64,000 bases of DNA. Source: Lentzea albida. GTDB taxonomy: Bacteria; Actinomycetota; Actinomycetes; Mycobacteriales; Pseudonocardiaceae. The stretch spans positions 124,001 to 188,000 of the forward strand of contig NZ_FOFV01000015.1 of the NCBI RefSeq assembly GCF_900111005.1. The letters run 5' to 3'. Both the position numbers and the translations under genes were made by a program. The notes below the pieces were generated by a model, which saw only the letters and a list, made by a program, of their open reading frames with translations, was not told where the DNA came from and did not search any database. This document shows, one piece after another, positions 24,525-32,278 of this stretch (positions are counted from its first letter, which is position 1; the number at the start of each line of letters is the position of its first letter).

Positions 24525-24745
24525 CCGCCGCTTACCCGGTCGCCACCCAGGCCGACGTCCTGAGCCTGGCCGACGACTACGACGCGATCGTCCGGCGCTT
24601 CGCCAACGACCACGGCGAACTACCCCACGCGCACGCGGTCGATGCGGCGCAGATCGCGCACCGCCTCGCCGAAATCCACGAGGAACAGGCCGAGCACTGG
24701 CGCCGGCTGTCCCGCGAACACCGAGAAGGAAGGACCCAGCGATGA
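24521..24745 (+). CDS. Small helical AICE protein
   Basis: This protein has 74 residues, acidic and helical, with DVLSLADDYDAIVRRFAN and AQIAHRLAEIHEEQAEHWRR. It lacks hydrophobic segments. The function is unknown. It overlaps both neighbours by 4 bp (ATGA), so it is translated in a coupled chain from the gene before to the gene after. Confidence 0.65.
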   Translation: MTAAYPVATQADVLSLADDYDAIVRRFANDHGELPHAHAVDAAQIAHRLAEIHEEQAEHWRRLSREHREGRTQR

Positions 24746-25092
24746 ACACGATCCCGTTCCCCACCCCGTCGTGGTGGAAGAACTTCCCGCCGGCCTGGAT
24801 GAAAGAGGACGTCAAGGAGGTGTTCCGGTACGTCGCCCCTGGACAGGCCTACGCCCGCGAGGCGAACGACGCGTGCTTCTTCGTCTGGGTCTACTTCGGC
24901 GACGGTCGGCCGGCCGAGTCGGTCGGGGACGACGTGGACTCCGCGACTCAGGTCCTGATCGAGCGGGGTTACCTGGCCGAGGCGGAGCGGATCACGCTCA
25001 CCCGCGACTGTGGTGAGCCCTTCCCCGCGCACCGCCTCGTGTTCACCCCGGCCGGTTCCCAGCTCCATGAGCAGTTGTCCAAGGAGGACTGA
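24742..25092 (+). CDS. AICE protein of a tandem paralogous pair, copy 1
   Basis: This protein has 116 residues; GAAGGAAGGA lies before the ATG. Key features are FPPAWMKEDVKEVFRYV, ACFFVWVYFGDGRPAE, QVLIERGYLAEAERITL and RLVFTPAGSQLHEQL. The same skeleton recurs in the next gene, so the two are diverged tandem duplicates. It has no signal peptide or membrane span. I do not recognise the family. Confidence 0.7.
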   Translation: MNTIPFPTPSWWKNFPPAWMKEDVKEVFRYVAPGQAYAREANDACFFVWVYFGDGRPAESVGDDVDSATQVLIERGYLAEAERITLTRDCGEPFPAHRLVFTPAGSQLHEQLSKED

Positions 25093-25097
25093 GCCCG

Positions 25098-25418
25098 GTG
25101 GCCGGAATCATCTTCCCGCCCGCCTGGGTACTGCACGACTGCGAGTACCTGCTGGATCTCGTCGCGAAGCAGACGTTGTTCGTCGACATGCAGGACGACT
25201 ACGACTTCGCCTGGGTCCGCGATGACGAGTTCCAGCCCGCGCGGCTGATCGAGATCGACCGCGCCCTGTCAACCGAGGCGTTGCTGACCGGCAACTTCTT
25301 GGGTCTCGGGGACGCCGTGACTCTCATCAGCGAGACCGGCACCGAGGTCGTCGCCGAAATGCTGGTGTTCCAGCCGACCGGCCACCAGCTCTACGAGTAC
25401 ATCAGCTCTGGGAGGTGA
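25098..25418 (+). CDS. AICE protein of a tandem paralogous pair, copy 2
   Basis: This 106-residue protein starts with GTG, 5 bp after copy 1. FPPAWVLHDCEYLLDLV, YDFAWVRDDEFQPAR, EALLTGNFLGLGDAVTL and MLVFQPTGHQLYEYI align in order with copy 1 over nearly the full length, though identity is low. A duplicated, diverged pair suggests a heterodimer or two related binding specificities. The function is unknown. The stop overlaps the next gene start. Confidence 0.7.
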   Translation: MAGIIFPPAWVLHDCEYLLDLVAKQTLFVDMQDDYDFAWVRDDEFQPARLIEIDRALSTEALLTGNFLGLGDAVTLISETGTEVVAEMLVFQPTGHQLYEYISSGR

Positions 25419-26281
25419 AACCCTTGCAGGACAACGACTCAGACGAGATCAACGAGGCGGCCGGGGTCACGAAGCGAGTCGTTGACCTGCGCCGCCGCAA
25501 GGCCGAATCCGCCCATCTGCGCGGCTTGGTGGACGACCCCGACATGGTCGCGGTCCGCATCGAGTCCCAGCGGCGGACGATCACGCGCGGCATGTGGTTC
25601 TTCCTCACCCTCGGACTCGCGTTCACCACCGCCGGCGTCCAGGACTTTCTCGCCGGACACCGTGAGCACTCGGACCCGCTGTGGTGGGCCGCGTGGCTCG
25701 CGGAACCGATGCTCGCGGGAATCCTGATCATGCTGCTGATGTTCGAGGCGGAGATCCTCTCGCGCGGCCTGACGATCACCGACGTGTGGGTCGGGCGGCT
25801 CAAGAAGGTGCTGCTGTCCTCCACGCTGGTGATGAACGTGTGGCCGGCGGTCGCGCCGTGGCTGACCGGGAACGAGCCGTTCGACGGCGGCAACCTCGCC
25901 ATCCACATCATCGTCCCGGTCGTGGTGTTCGGCGTCGCCGAGGTCATGCCGGTGATCCAGCACAAGTTCAACGAAGCGATCACCCGCGCCTACCGCGACG
26001 CCGCACACCACACCCGCAACGCATCACCCGCGCCCACCGCGCAACCAGCCGTGCCGACGGTCGAGGCTCCCCCATCACGACCTGCCGTGCTCGCCACGGC
26101 AAGCCGCGTGAAGCTGCCCCCGCAGATCCTCGACCAGGTCAAGGCCAAAGCCACCGAACTTGCGAACGAGGGACGCGAACTGACCGCTGACGATGTCCGC
26201 CAGGTCGTCCGGGTCTCACCCGACATGGCCGCCCAGATCGCCGCAGAAGTCCAGCAGCGCAACGGACACGCCTTCACCTGA
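25415..26281 (+). CDS. DUF2637-like multi-span membrane protein
   Basis: This protein has 288 residues. After a 60-residue charged N-terminus come about four membrane spans (MWFFLTLGLAFTTAGVQDFL, AEPMLAGILIMLLMFEAEIL, VLLSSTLVMNVWPAVAPWL, IIVPVVVFGVAEVMPVI). A Pro/Ala linker and a small C-terminal cytosolic domain with ELTADDVRQVVRVSPDMAAQ follow. The membrane pattern fits the DUF2637 proteins of actinobacterial plasmids and AICEs, which probably belong to the transfer or spread machinery. The GTG start overlaps the preceding stop. The following 100 bp contain a hairpin GGGCACGGCC...GGCCGTGCCCC (26318-26348) that may act as terminator. Confidence 0.75.
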   Translation: MKPLQDNDSDEINEAAGVTKRVVDLRRRKAESAHLRGLVDDPDMVAVRIESQRRTITRGMWFFLTLGLAFTTAGVQDFLAGHREHSDPLWWAAWLAEPMLAGILIMLLMFEAEILSRGLTITDVWVGRLKKVLLSSTLVMNVWPAVAPWLTGNEPFDGGNLAIHIIVPVVVFGVAEVMPVIQHKFNEAITRAYRDAAHHTRNASPAPTAQPAVPTVEAPPSRPAVLATASRVKLPPQILDQVKAKATELANEGRELTADDVRQVVRVSPDMAAQIAAEVQQRNGHAFT

Positions 26282-26317
26282 CCCTGGCAGCACAACCCCT
26301 CTGCTGCCCACATGAGC

Positions 26318-26348
26318 GGGGCACGGCCACCTTCCCAGGCCGTGCCCC
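26318..26348 (+). terminator. Hairpin between the DUF2637-like and methyltransferase genes
   Basis: GGGGCACGGCC and GGCCGTGCCCC pair over 11 bp around a short loop (ACCTTCCCA). It lies 36 bp after the stop of the membrane protein and may end or attenuate that transcript before the methyltransferase gene. Confidence 0.6.
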
Positions 26349-26381
26349 GCTTCTCATGCGCCACAATGGAAGGAGACATCC

Positions 26382-26993
26382 GTGCAACCGACCATGCTCG
26401 ATCTGTACAGCGGGGCGGGTGGCGCTGCCTACGGCTACCGCATGGCTGGCTGGCACGTCACCGGCGTCGACATCAACCCCCAGCCCCGCTACGCGGGCCA
26501 CGTCTTCCATCAGGGCGACGCGCTCGAATTCCTCGCCGCACACGGCCACGAGTTCGACGCCGTGCACGCCTCCCCGCCCTGCCAGCACTACGCCAACGTC
26601 ACCCGATGGCGCGGCGACCAGGACGAACACGTCGATCTCCTCGCCGACACACGTGACGCACTCACCAGGTCATACGCCCCGTGGGTGATCGAGAACGTCC
26701 CTGAAGCACCGCTGCGGCCGGACTTCCTGCTCTGCGGTTCGATGTTCGACCTGCGCGTACGCCGACACCGCGCGTTCGAGACCTCCGGCTGGGGCCTCCA
26801 GCTCACCGCACCATGCAACCACCGGATGGGATTGCGGCCGTTCAACCACAGCAACGAACGCGCCTACGCCGACGCGATGGGCTGCAGCTGGATGTCCGCT
26901 CGTGAAGGACGCCAGGCCGTACCGCCTGCCTACACCGAGCACATCGGGCTGACCCTGCTCGACCAACTCCCTGCCCTGACCACCGCTGCCTGA
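26382..26993 (+). CDS. Short DNA cytosine-5 methyltransferase
   Basis: This protein has 203 residues, starting with GTG after AAGGAGA. Motif I is LDLYSGAGGAAYGYRMAG, motif IV carries the catalytic Cys in ASPPCQ (about residue 67), motif VI is WVIENVPEAPL, and RVRRHRAFET resembles motif VIII. It is much shorter than typical C5 methyltransferases, which have 300 or more residues, and resembles compact phage-borne versions with a minimal target-recognition region. No partner endonuclease lies in the element, so it is probably a solitary enzyme that protects the element from host restriction or marks its DNA. Confidence 0.85.
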   Translation: MQPTMLDLYSGAGGAAYGYRMAGWHVTGVDINPQPRYAGHVFHQGDALEFLAAHGHEFDAVHASPPCQHYANVTRWRGDQDEHVDLLADTRDALTRSYAPWVIENVPEAPLRPDFLLCGSMFDLRVRRHRAFETSGWGLQLTAPCNHRMGLRPFNHSNERAYADAMGCSWMSAREGRQAVPPAYTEHIGLTLLDQLPALTTAA

Positions 26994-27009
26994 CGAGAGG
27001 AGACGCCCC

Positions 27010-28362
27010 GTGCTGCCCGCAGACCCGACCACCAGCCTGGAAGACCGCATCGTCCGCAAGCTGCGCTCGGTCGACTACCGCGACTGGCGCGACAAGGTCA
27101 CCGCCATCGGCGGCTGCGCCCAACCGATCCGCATGTTCGGCGCGTGGCAGCTGCACGACCGGAACGGGAAGGTTCTCGAGCACAAGGGCGGGGACATCAT
27201 GGTCCCGTGCGGCAATCGCCGGCAGAGCGTCTGCCCGGCCTGCTCCGACCGCTACGCCGCAGATGCCTACCACCTCATGCACGCCGGACTCGCCGGCGGC
27301 TCCAAGAACATCCCGACCACCGTTACTGAGAAGCCCCGCGGCTTCGCCACCCTCACCGCCCCCTCGTTCGGCAAAGTCCACTCTGCACGCCAGAGCAGCC
27401 GGGGCAAGACCATCCCGTGCTCGTGCGGCTCCTGGCACCACCCCGACGACCCCCGCATCGGAACCCCTGTCGACCCCGACACCTACGACTACATCGGCTC
27501 GATCCTGTGGCAGGCCAACGTGGGTGAGCTGTGGGGCCGGTTCATCCGCAACGTCAAGCGCGCCCTGATGAAAGCGGCCGGGCTGCGCGCCGGCGACTTC
27601 AAGCACCACGCCCGCCTGTCCTACGCCAAGGTCGCCGAATACCAGCGGCGCGGCCTCGTCCACTTCCACGGCGTCATCCGCATCGACGGCCCCGACGGAC
27701 CGCACGACCCGACGCCCCGATGGGCCACGCCCGAACTCTTGGCGGACGCCATCCGCGCCGCCGCCCGCTCGGTGAGCCTGGAGGTCCCCCGCCCTGACGG
27801 TGAGGTCCTGGTCCTGCGATGGGGTGATCAGGTCGACTGCCGCTCCATCCGGCCCAGCAACGCGTCCGACGTCGAGCAGGACGGGGAGATCAGCGAAGCC
27901 CGCTTGGCCGGCTACGTCGCCAAGTACGCCACCAAGGGCACCGGCAAGAGCGAAGCCGCAGACCGCCGCATCCTCTCCGAACTCCACATCGCCCACCTCA
28001 AAGTCTCCGACCACCACCGGCGCATGATCCAAACGGCCTGGGACCTCGGCGGCCTGGACGCCTACGAGTCACTCAACCTGCGCCGCTGGGCGCACATGCT
28101 CGGATTCCGCGGCCACTTCCTGAGCAAATCCCAGCGCTACAGCACCACCTTCAAAGCCATCCGCGAGGAACGGCACGCCTTCCGCACCCTCGAAGTCCTC
28201 GACCGCATGGGCTACGACCCCGACACGGTCACCGTGATCAACGACTGGACCTACACGGGCTCGGGCTACAACACCGACGCCGAACGCACGCTCGCCCTCG
28301 CGATCGCAGAGGGCCGCAAGGAACAACGTCAACGCAAGTACGCAAGGGAGGACGCAGCATGA
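27010..28362 (+). CDS. rep: Replication initiator protein (RepSA-like, rolling-circle type)
   Basis: This protein has 450 residues. The N-terminal part has paired cysteines in MVPCGNRRQSVCPACSDRYA (a zinc-binding pattern typical of actinomycete Rep proteins) and again CSCGSWHHP. The metal-binding HUH-type motif is in RGLVHFHGVIRID (about residue 217), followed by GYVAKYATKGTG with a tyrosine suited to nicking. RepSA of pSAM2 is the reference protein. It allows autonomous replication after excision. The stop overlaps the xis start by 4 bp, giving the classical rep-xis-int operon. Confidence 0.9.
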   Translation: MLPADPTTSLEDRIVRKLRSVDYRDWRDKVTAIGGCAQPIRMFGAWQLHDRNGKVLEHKGGDIMVPCGNRRQSVCPACSDRYAADAYHLMHAGLAGGSKNIPTTVTEKPRGFATLTAPSFGKVHSARQSSRGKTIPCSCGSWHHPDDPRIGTPVDPDTYDYIGSILWQANVGELWGRFIRNVKRALMKAAGLRAGDFKHHARLSYAKVAEYQRRGLVHFHGVIRIDGPDGPHDPTPRWATPELLADAIRAAARSVSLEVPRPDGEVLVLRWGDQVDCRSIRPSNASDVEQDGEISEARLAGYVAKYATKGTGKSEAADRRILSELHIAHLKVSDHHRRMIQTAWDLGGLDAYESLNLRRWAHMLGFRGHFLSKSQRYSTTFKAIREERHAFRTLEVLDRMGYDPDTVTVINDWTYTGSGYNTDAERTLALAIAEGRKEQRQRKYAREDAA

Positions 28363-28538
28363 GCAAGCTGTGGGGCATCAAGGACGTCGCGGACTTCCTC
28401 GGCGTGCCTGCCCAGACGCTGTACCAGTGGAGGACGAAGAACTACGGGCCTCCGGGACGACGGATCGGCAAGTACGTCCGCTACATCCCGGAGGACGTCA
28501 AGGCGTGGTTCGAGTCGCAGCCGCAGGGGGCCGGCTGA
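28359..28538 (+). CDS. xis: Excisionase (MerR-like HTH_17)
   Basis: This protein has 59 residues, with ATG overlapping the rep stop; GGGAGGA is upstream. LWGIKDVADFLGVPAQTLYQ followed by GPPGRRIGKYVRYIPEDVKA is the compact winged HTH_17 fold of AICE excisionases. It would bend att DNA and bias the integrase toward excision. Its stop overlaps the int ATG. Confidence 0.9.
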   Translation: MSKLWGIKDVADFLGVPAQTLYQWRTKNYGPPGRRIGKYVRYIPEDVKAWFESQPQGAG

Positions 28539-29692
28539 TGTCCAAGCCACCGATGGCACTCGGGACGTACGGCGAGATCTGGTTCGTCCGCACTCCGGCC
28601 GGCAAGGTCCGCGCGATCACCAACTACCGCGACTACGACGGAGTGACGCGGCAGGTCGAGCGGACTGCCAAGACCGAGAACGCCGCGAAGAACCGGCTGA
28701 AGGAGGCACTGAGAGATCGAGCTCGTGCGGTGGTGGGGGAGGAGATCACCGATCGCACGAAGGTCTCCGAGGTCGCGGACAAGTACCTCGCGGAGCTGGA
28801 CGAGTCGAAGAAGGCCGCGCGCACCAAGCGGACCTATCGGGAGTCCTGGGACCGCGACCTCAAGGACGCAGTCGGCTCCCTCACCGGGCGAGAGATCACG
28901 ACGGGCACGGCAGAACGCGTCCTGCGGACGATCCGTGACACGGCAGGCCTGGGGAGTGCCAAGCATGCGAAGGTCGTGCTCACCGCGATCATGGGCCTCT
29001 ACGTCCGGTACGACGCGATAGGCACCAACCCGGTCCGCGAGGTCGGGGCGCTGGGGGAGAGCAAGAAGGCCAGGCCGGTCAGGAAGAAGCTCACGAAGAT
29101 CGAGTGGGGCGACTACCTCCGGCTGAGGGCCTACCTGCTGGGCAATGAGCGGGCTCGGAACCTCGACCTGGTCGACCTGGTGGACATGCACGCGGCGGTA
29201 GGTCCGCGGCTGGGTGAGTTCCTGGCGCTCGACTGGACCCGCGTCCGAGAAGACGAGGGTGTGATCCTGCTGGAGGGCACCGTGATCCGGCTGACCGGTG
29301 TCGGGCTGTTCGTCCAGCCCCACACGAAGTCGGTCGCCGGGATGCGGACGCTGAGGATCCCGGCCTGGGCGATGGACGTCCTCCGCAGACGCCGGCCGAA
29401 CTCGGAGAGCGAGTGGGTGTTCCCGTCCTCGTCAGGAACGCTGCGGGATCCGGACAACACCCGGAAGGCGCTGCGCAGCGTCCTTGAGGGCTCAGAGTGG
29501 GAGGGCCTGCATCCGCACGCCTTCCGGCACCTCGTCGCGACGCAGCTCGATGCGGCCGGACTGAGTGCGAGGGAGATCGCCGACTACCTCGGCCACGCCC
29601 AGGTCAGCATGACCCAGGACGTGTACATGAACCGGAAGTCAGTCGGTCACCGGGCGGCGGACGCCCTGGAAGGTCTGAAGCCGACTGAGTGA
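28538..29692 (+). CDS. int: Tyrosine recombinase / integrase
   Basis: This protein has 384 residues. The N-terminal arm- and core-binding domain runs to about residue 175. The catalytic domain carries Arg in GPRLGEFLALDW (about 222), the HxxR box in HPHAFRHLVAT (about 326), His in YLGHAQVSMTQ (about 351) and the nucleophile Tyr in DVYMNRKS (about 361). The ATG at 28538 overlaps the xis stop (TGATG). It ends 66 bp from the right att repeat in tRNA-Arg, the standard position for pSAM2-type integrases, and therefore almost certainly catalysed this insertion. Confidence 0.95.
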   Translation: MSKPPMALGTYGEIWFVRTPAGKVRAITNYRDYDGVTRQVERTAKTENAAKNRLKEALRDRARAVVGEEITDRTKVSEVADKYLAELDESKKAARTKRTYRESWDRDLKDAVGSLTGREITTGTAERVLRTIRDTAGLGSAKHAKVVLTAIMGLYVRYDAIGTNPVREVGALGESKKARPVRKKLTKIEWGDYLRLRAYLLGNERARNLDLVDLVDMHAAVGPRLGEFLALDWTRVREDEGVILLEGTVIRLTGVGLFVQPHTKSVAGMRTLRIPAWAMDVLRRRRPNSESEWVFPSSSGTLRDPDNTRKALRSVLEGSEWEGLHPHAFRHLVATQLDAAGLSAREIADYLGHAQVSMTQDVYMNRKSVGHRAADALEGLKPTE

Positions 29693-29709
29693 ATCCACTG
29701 GATAAGCAC

Positions 29710-29737
29710 TGGGCCGACCTCCGAGGAGATCGGCCCA
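29710..29737. terminator. Element-borne hairpin behind int and the tRNA
   Basis: TGGGCCGA (29710-29717) pairs with TCGGCCCA (29730-29737). It lies between the converging int and tRNA-Arg genes. It would stop int transcripts and also replace the tRNA gene's own terminator, which was displaced to 16859-16890 by the insertion. Confidence 0.7.
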
Positions 29738-29758
29738 CAGTCTTGCTACCTGCGGTGT

Positions 29759-29800
29759 AGCGCCCCTGGCAGGATTCGAACCTGCGACCTCGGGATTAGA
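29759..29800. repeat. attR: 42-bp direct repeat inside tRNA-Arg
   Basis: It is identical to 16900-16941. It spans the 3' end of the tRNA gene through to the anticodon loop, so integration regenerated a complete tRNA here. Confidence 0.92.
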
Positions 29801-29833
29801 AGTCCCTCGCTCTCTCCACTGAGCTACAGAGGC
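29761..29833 (-). tRNA. tRNA-Arg (anticodon UCU)
   Basis: The gene is 73 nt long. The acceptor stem is GCCTCTG/CAGGGGC with discriminator G. The D arm contains TAGCTCAGTGG, the anticodon loop is CTTCTAA with anticodon TCT, and the T arm is GCAGG-TTCGAAT-CCTGC. CCA is not encoded. It is intact despite serving as the AICE attachment site. It reads AGA codons, which are rare in this genome. Confidence 0.95.
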
Positions 29834-29962
29834 TGGAGGGGTGTGAAAGCGGCCACGACGCGTGGCCACCGGTGCCCCCACCGGACACATCGTCCGGAGT
29901 CGATCGACTGTTTCCGCCCTACGTCCAATCGGGTGACCAAAACAGTCTAAACGTGACTCAGA

Positions 29963-31042
29963 TCACTTCCATGGGGCCGTTGAGGCTCTCTCCACGAGGG
30001 AAACGCCGAGTCTCGTCGGGCGGGGCGGTCTACCGCCGGCCAGTAATTTCAGGGCCAGCTCGCCCGCTCTGCGGCCCTTGTCGGCCAGGGGTTGACGCAC
30101 GGTAGTCAGCGGCGGGTCGCTGTAGGCCGCTTCGGGGACGTCGTCGAAGCCGACCACCGAGACGTCCGCGGGAACGGACAGGCTCAGGTCCCGAGCTGCT
30201 TGGAGGGCGCCGAAGGCCAGTTGGTCCGACGCGCACAGCAAGGCGCTCGGGCGTGGCGTGCGGGTGAGCAACCACCGCGCGCCTAGACGTCCGAGCTCGC
30301 GATCACTGCCGCGCGCCTCCCACACCGGAACATTGTCCGGTTTCACCCCTGCTTTTTCCAAAGTGTCGAGGTAGCCGCCCAGGCGGTCCCGGCTCACGCG
30401 GAACGGCACGGCCGAACGGCGCTCGTGCGAGACCGGTCCCTCTAGGCCGTCCGGGCGCAGTGCGAACGTCAGAACGCCGAACCTCGTGTGGCCCAGGTCC
30501 AGGAGGTGTGTCGCGGCCGCGGACGTGCCGGTGTAGTCCTGCACCTCCACGCGTGCGGAGTTCGGCAGTATCGGTTGGTCGATCACCACGAGCGGTAGGC
30601 CTCGGGCGGCCACTGCGTCTAGGGCCGGTGCGTGGTCCGGCAGGGAATAGGCGACCATCACGTCCGCCTGGGCGCGCGACACGATCGACGGGCGCGGGCC
30701 GCCGGTCGAGTCGCCCGGCATCAGGACGAGGCTGTGGTCGTGGCCGTCGACGGTCTGGGCGAGGCCGTCGAGCACGATCGACAGCGCCGGGTCCGAGAAC
30801 GCCCCGGACAGGCCCTGGGGCAGCATGAAGCCCACTGCCGCGGACGAGCGGGTCGCCAGGGAGCGGGCCACCGGGTCGGGGCCCGCGTAGCCGAGGGTGC
30901 GGGCCGTTTCGAGGATGCGTTCGCGCAACGACGACGACAGCTGGTCTGGGCGGTTGTACGCGTTCGACACCGTTGCCCTGGAGACCCCGACGGCCGCGGC
31001 GACGGTGTCCAGCGTCGGCCTGCGTCGGCGGTCGGAGTCCAC
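29963..31042 (-). CDS. LacI family transcriptional regulator
   Basis: This protein has 359 residues from the GTG at 31040-31042; a TTG nine codons upstream is possible. The N-terminal HTH reads PTLDTVAAAVGVSRATVSNA followed by YNRP and the hinge ARSLATRSSAAVGFMLP. The periplasmic-binding-protein-like sensor domain follows with SALLCASDQLAFGAL and VSVVGFDDVPEA. A 14-bp LacI-type operator lies 45 bp upstream, between it and the divergent MFS gene, so it probably represses both. The ligand is unknown, most likely a sugar or nucleoside. Confidence 0.93.
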   Translation of the reverse strand: MDSDRRRRPTLDTVAAAVGVSRATVSNAYNRPDQLSSSLRERILETARTLGYAGPDPVARSLATRSSAAVGFMLPQGLSGAFSDPALSIVLDGLAQTVDGHDHSLVLMPGDSTGGPRPSIVSRAQADVMVAYSLPDHAPALDAVAARGLPLVVIDQPILPNSARVEVQDYTGTSAAATHLLDLGHTRFGVLTFALRPDGLEGPVSHERRSAVPFRVSRDRLGGYLDTLEKAGVKPDNVPVWEARGSDRELGRLGARWLLTRTPRPSALLCASDQLAFGALQAARDLSLSVPADVSVVGFDDVPEAAYSDPPLTTVRQPLADKGRRAGELALKLLAGGRPPRPTRLGVSLVERASTAPWK

Positions 31043-31086
31043 GAACGCATCGTATGCGAGAGATCGCAACGCACCCGCTGGCGCTC

Positions 31087-31100
31087 CTGAAGCGCTTCAG
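31087..31100. promoter_or_regulatory. LacI-type operator
   Basis: CTGAAGCGCTTCAG is a perfect 14-bp palindrome with the central CG typical of LacI/GalR operators. It lies in the divergent gap between the regulator and the MFS permease, just before the permease start. Confidence 0.85.
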
Positions 31101-31102
31101 TC

Positions 31103-32278
31103 ATGCTGGATCGCATGTCCCCGCGTCTGGCCACGTTCGTCGTCTTCCTCTTGAACGGCGCCGTCTTCGGCACCTGGGCCTCCCGCGTGCCCGCGCTCGC
31201 CGAACAGATCGGCGCGGAGGTCGGCAGCCTCGGCCTGGCGCTGCTCGGGGCGAGTGCAGGGTTGGCCTTCACGGCGCCGTTGGCGGCACGGGTATGTGCG
31301 CTCTACGGCTCGCGTTGGGTGCTAATAGCGAGCAGCCTCCTCAGTCCGTTGCTTCTGCCCGTGCTCGCGTTGTCGGAGTCACCGCTGCAGTTCGGACTGA
31401 CGCTTGTGGCCCTGGGGGCGAGCATCGCCGCGATGGACGTGTCGATGAACATGGCCGCGGTCGTCGTCGTCCGCAGTCTGCAGCGGCCGTTGATGCCGCA
31501 GTTCCACGCGGGGTTCAGCGTCGGCGGCCTCATCGGCTCGTTGGGCAGTGCCGCCGCCGCTCAGGCGCAGTGGACGCCCATGAAGCACTTCCTCCTGGCG
31601 GCGCTCGTCGGTGCACTGGTGGCCGTGCTCATCGCGAAGAACGTCCCCGGAGGAGTGGGGGAGCGCCACAGGGAAGAGGCTGCCGAACACGTGAACGTGC
31701 TCAAGAGCCCGGTCCTCTGGCTGTTGGCGGGCGTCGCGCTGTGCAGTGCCATCGCGGAAGGGGCGGCGGCGGACTGGTCTGCGTTGTTCATGGTGCGTGA
31801 GCGCGGTATGAGCGACGCGGCGGGCGCGTACACCTATGCGGGCTTCTCGGTCGCGATGGCGCTCGCACGGTGGTTCGGCGAACCGTTCCAACGCCGCCTG
31901 GGCCCGCATGGCCTGCTCGCCGCGGGTGGTGGCCTCGCCGCGACGGGTCTGGGGCTCGCGGTGCTGGTCCCGGTCCCGGCGGCCGGGTACCTGGGGTTCG
32001 GCCTGGCCGGCCTGGGCCTCGCGTTCTCGTTCCCCGTGGTCATGGACCTGGCGAGCGAGACCGGCAAACGCGCCGACGGCAGCGGTGGGGAGAGGCAACT
32101 CGGGCTGGTCACGACGATCGCCTACAGCGGCTTCCTCGCCGGTCCGCCGATCGTGGGCGGCCTCGCACACGTCAGCTCTCTCGTGGTGTCCCTCGGGTTC
32201 GTGGCGGTCGTCACGGCGCTGATCATCCCGACGACCCTGCTGGCCAGGAGGGCGGCTAGGCAGGCGGCATCCGTTTGA
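31103..32278 (+). CDS. MFS transporter
   Basis: This protein has 391 residues and 12 predicted membrane spans. The first covers ATFVVFLLNGAVFGTWASRV; a long loop after span 6 carries GGVGERHREEAAEHVNVLKS. It resembles the FucP/YfkF-type branch of the major facilitator family. The ATG at 31103 abuts the LacI operator; an ATG four codons later (31115) is also possible. Divergence from a LacI regulator suggests uptake or efflux of the regulator's ligand. Confidence 0.88.
   Translation: MLDRMSPRLATFVVFLLNGAVFGTWASRVPALAEQIGAEVGSLGLALLGASAGLAFTAPLAARVCALYGSRWVLIASSLLSPLLLPVLALSESPLQFGLTLVALGASIAAMDVSMNMAAVVVVRSLQRPLMPQFHAGFSVGGLIGSLGSAAAAQAQWTPMKHFLLAALVGALVAVLIAKNVPGGVGERHREEAAEHVNVLKSPVLWLLAGVALCSAIAEGAAADWSALFMVRERGMSDAAGAYTYAGFSVAMALARWFGEPFQRRLGPHGLLAAGGGLAATGLGLAVLVPVPAAGYLGFGLAGLGLAFSFPVVMDLASETGKRADGSGGERQLGLVTTIAYSGFLAGPPIVGGLAHVSSLVVSLGFVAVVTALIIPTTLLARRAARQAASV

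Larger units (their letters stand above)
16942..29758. mobile_element. Actinomycete integrative and conjugative element (pSAM2-like AICE)
   Basis: An element of about 12.8 kb sits between 42-bp direct repeats in a tRNA-Arg(UCU) gene. It has the standard AICE modules: a tyrosine integrase and an excisionase next to the tRNA, a replication initiator immediately upstream, an FtsK/TraB-type translocase with a small membrane protein after it, and a divergent control region. The transfer-replication genes 21618-29692 all run rightward with many 1-4 bp overlaps, as one long transcriptional unit. Cargo genes are at 17768 (AAA+ ATPase), 19260 and 20063 (PP2C and HTH-sensor pair) and 26382 (cytosine methyltransferase). 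It looks potentially mobile: int, xis, rep and tra are all intact. Confidence 0.92.
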
